64,000 bases of DNA. It comes from Ectocarpus siliculosus. Lineage: Eukaryota > Sar > Phaeophyceae > Ectocarpales > Ectocarpaceae. Below are positions 62,901-64,000 of this stretch, one piece after another; within the stretch, counting starts at the first letter, position 1, and every line of letters begins with the position of its first letter. Below the pieces are notes generated by a model, which saw only the letters and a list, made by a program, of their open reading frames with translations, searched no databases and was not told the DNA's origin. Location: positions 1,631,770 through 1,695,769 of the forward strand of contig FN649732.1 in the NCBI GenBank assembly GCA_000310025.1, in the 5' to 3' direction. Both the position numbers and the translations under genes were made by a program.

Positions 62901-63272
62901 GGAGGGTGGCCGACGTTTTTCATGTTGGGGGGGGGGGGGGGGGGGGGGCATGAAACCGTTGCAACGGATAACCCCTCGTTGCTCAAAAGCGTGGCAAGCG
63001 GCGTCGGGTGTCCCTACTCGACACACAAAGGTTGAGGTGACGTATTCGAAAAAAAAAACAGGAATGGACTAGACCTTCTCGGGGTAGGCATGAAGCATCT
63101 ACGCAATTTACCTGGGAAACAGGATAATCCACGGCAACAAGGTGTTGAGGGGGACACAAGAGTAGGCGGGGTACCCTTACGCCGACACTCTTACCCAAAG
63201 CTCCATGCCAACCTCCAGCAGCACGGACAGGATGGCTATCTTCTCCTCCTTGATGTACTTGCAGCTCGTGAC
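56905..63272 (-). CDS. Unrecognised Ala/Gln-rich coiled-coil protein, probably nuclear (5' end not resolved)
   Basis: Five minus-strand exons join in phase 0: 63195-63272, 61127-61342, 58981-59793, 57683-58012 and 56905-56985. They encode about 505 residues ending at a TAG. The first block has KYIKEEKIAILSVLLEVGME, a likely helix. The second has DVDLRFSGSFGVENLRKWV followed by a charged ELERVEGERQR stretch. The 271-residue third exon starts QQLRARVFEEITAASLEKD, then becomes long Ala, Gln and Ser/Gly runs, and ends with PPTKRKK, a nuclear-localisation-like motif. The fourth has HTDLVNRVMAQISTLNLPLA and a coiled coil (LEERQLLLEERLQASREAES). The helix and Ala/Gln-rich style recall chromatin-complex subunits, but no family was recognised. 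Upstream exons, including the start, should lie beyond 63272, and an exon could be hidden near the gap at 62.5 kb. Confidence 0.72.
58551..58604. repeat. 26 bp direct repeat
   Basis: TTTTAAACATCTAAATAGGG followed by CGGACCAA occurs twice in succession, in an intron of the unknown nuclear gene. Confidence 0.8.
59871..60398 (+). repeat. Dispersed repeat G, copy 2
   Basis: Full-length partner of the copy at 33389-33900, sharing long blocks such as GCCGGGTTCTCACCGGACCA, CACATCACCAAGCGCGAAGC and TTGACCAATT(C/T)AACACAACG. It lies in an intron of the unknown nuclear gene, antisense to that gene. Confidence 0.78.
61935..62045. mobile_element. MITE family A, end fragments
   Basis: CACAAGATACCCTGGCACCC and, shortly after, GATTTTCAAAGCTCATCACT with GCAGCAAAACC match the left end of the 8643-8839 element. 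No opposite terminus was found. Confidence 0.5.
62466..62565. other. Assembly gap (100 N)
   Basis: Exactly 100 N between two versions of the same sequence. It lies between the first two identified exons of the unknown nuclear gene. Confidence 0.99.
62566..62946. other. Low-quality duplicate of 62104-62465 (probable assembly artefact)
   Basis: This block follows 62104-62465 base by base, but most transitions are smeared into homopolymers: the same AGGGGAATT start, the same poly-A after GAAG, the same GGCAAAAAAAACA and GTGGCCGACG end. Such smearing is typical of out-of-phase base calling at the end of a capillary read. It should not be interpreted biologically. Confidence 0.88.
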
Positions 63273-64000
63273 CTGCAGAGAGATGAAGTGGCACGTGGGG
63301 AAGGAGGGGCAAGCATGGTGCCTTGAACACTCGGCGGTCCCTCGCATGACACGTACCCCAAAAAACGAGACGGACCGGATGGTCGTACTTGCTTGCAATC
63401 GTGACTGGACAAAACTTCGTGCAAACATCGTGACGCGATACCCTAGAAAGGGTAAGGGACAGCCGCGCCGATTTGACAAGACTGCTTCCAAGACCCACAC
63501 CCATGCGTGCGAAAAGCGGTAAAGGGGGACGGGGAACGCAACGACGTTATCCCCGGGCCCAACACGTGCGCACTATCAACAGAGGTAGTCGTGGCTCCGA
63601 TATTTGAGGGTGGTGTGATGAAGGCCCTCGACCCTCATGTGTCGGAGCCCCCTCTTTCGTTGTTCCGGAACAAGAGGATCAACCTCCTCCATCTGGATCC
63701 CCTCTATATCAATACATGTGTTCAATTAGTAAAAAAGGAAGATCGGGAATATCGAGAAACAAAGCACTTGCAGCAGAGCATACATTAACCACGCGTGTGG
63801 TGGGCTGACTGACCGAATCGGCATGCCCAAAGCAAACCAGGCGGTTGTGATCGTGTCGGCAACGCTATATTTCGTGTTTACATACAGTTCGTGCATGGAG
63901 TGGTGACATCTGCACAGAAGATTTGTCCCTGCAGACATTGATACGAGGCAACTTACATGTAAAATGCATGCACTACACGCCTACAGGGTCGAAACAACAT
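63273..64000. other. Upstream part of the unknown nuclear gene; exons not resolved
   Basis: The 5' exons of the minus-strand gene ending at 56905 should lie here or beyond the window. A minus-strand frame at about 63596-63717 (GIQMEEVDPLVPEQRKRG) could be one, but donor and acceptor are not convincing. Confidence 0.35.

Noticed and set aside
62575-62940. Long plus and minus frames in the G/T-rich block after the second gap
   Set aside because: The block is a base-calling artefact, so its translations are meaningless.
63195-63272. Assignment of the unknown nuclear gene to the SWI3/SMARCC leucine-zipper family
   Set aside because: Only one helix resembles the zipper. The next exon does not continue the alignment, and no SWIRM or SANT domain is visible in the window.
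63596-63717. Minus-strand frame as a 5' exon of the unknown nuclear gene
   Set aside because: The donor (GAG/GTTGAT) and acceptor are weak, and other frames in the same stretch look equally plausible.

Overview
The window looks like nuclear DNA from a stramenopile, most likely a brown alga such as Ectocarpus. That is inferred from gene structure, not from a database match. Genes are broken into exons of about 40-800 bp, separated by introns of about 200-2,100 bp. Overall GC is a little above 50%, exons are GC-rich at third positions, foldback and MITE-like repeats are frequent, and two 100-N assembly gaps are present. No bacterial-style operon, rRNA, tRNA or CRISPR was seen.

Seven genes could be rebuilt exon by exon by matching splice sites and phases. 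In order they are: SLD5/GINS4 (minus, 853-5757, replication GINS complex); a monoglyceride-lipase-type alpha/beta hydrolase with a long low-complexity tail (minus, 10911-18912); a mitochondrial lipoyl-domain protein resembling only the N-terminal part of pyruvate dehydrogenase E2 (minus, 20554-23413); DPM3 (plus, 23618-25915, dolichol-phosphate-mannose synthase subunit); UFD1 (plus, 27957-34272, Cdc48/p97 cofactor); METE (plus, 36713-45356, cobalamin-independent methionine synthase, 16 exons, zinc ligands at exactly the E. coli spacing); and an unrecognised Ala/Gln-rich, probably nuclear coiled-coil protein (minus, 56905-63272, 5' end unresolved). These are unrelated housekeeping functions. 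The closest pair is the E2-like gene and DPM3, head to head with only 204 bp between start codons, which suggests a shared promoter.

Between genes there is little that is convincingly coding. The 45.4-56.9 kb interval is a repeat-rich, gene-free block. It holds a ~730 bp inverted-repeat element, two adjacent foldbacks, another long palindrome, two copies of a ~370 bp foldback family, and decayed direct repeats. A ~200 bp MITE family is scattered through the window. A ~520 bp dispersed repeat occurs in a UFD1 intron and near 59.9 kb. A small TIR element in UFD1 intron 4 carries what looks like a captured coding fragment.

The most unusual points are two consecutive GC-AG introns in METE, an E2-like protein that stops after one lipoyl domain, the gene-fragment-carrying element in UFD1, and a smeared, low-quality duplicate of sequence beside the gap at 62.5 kb that is almost certainly an assembly artefact.
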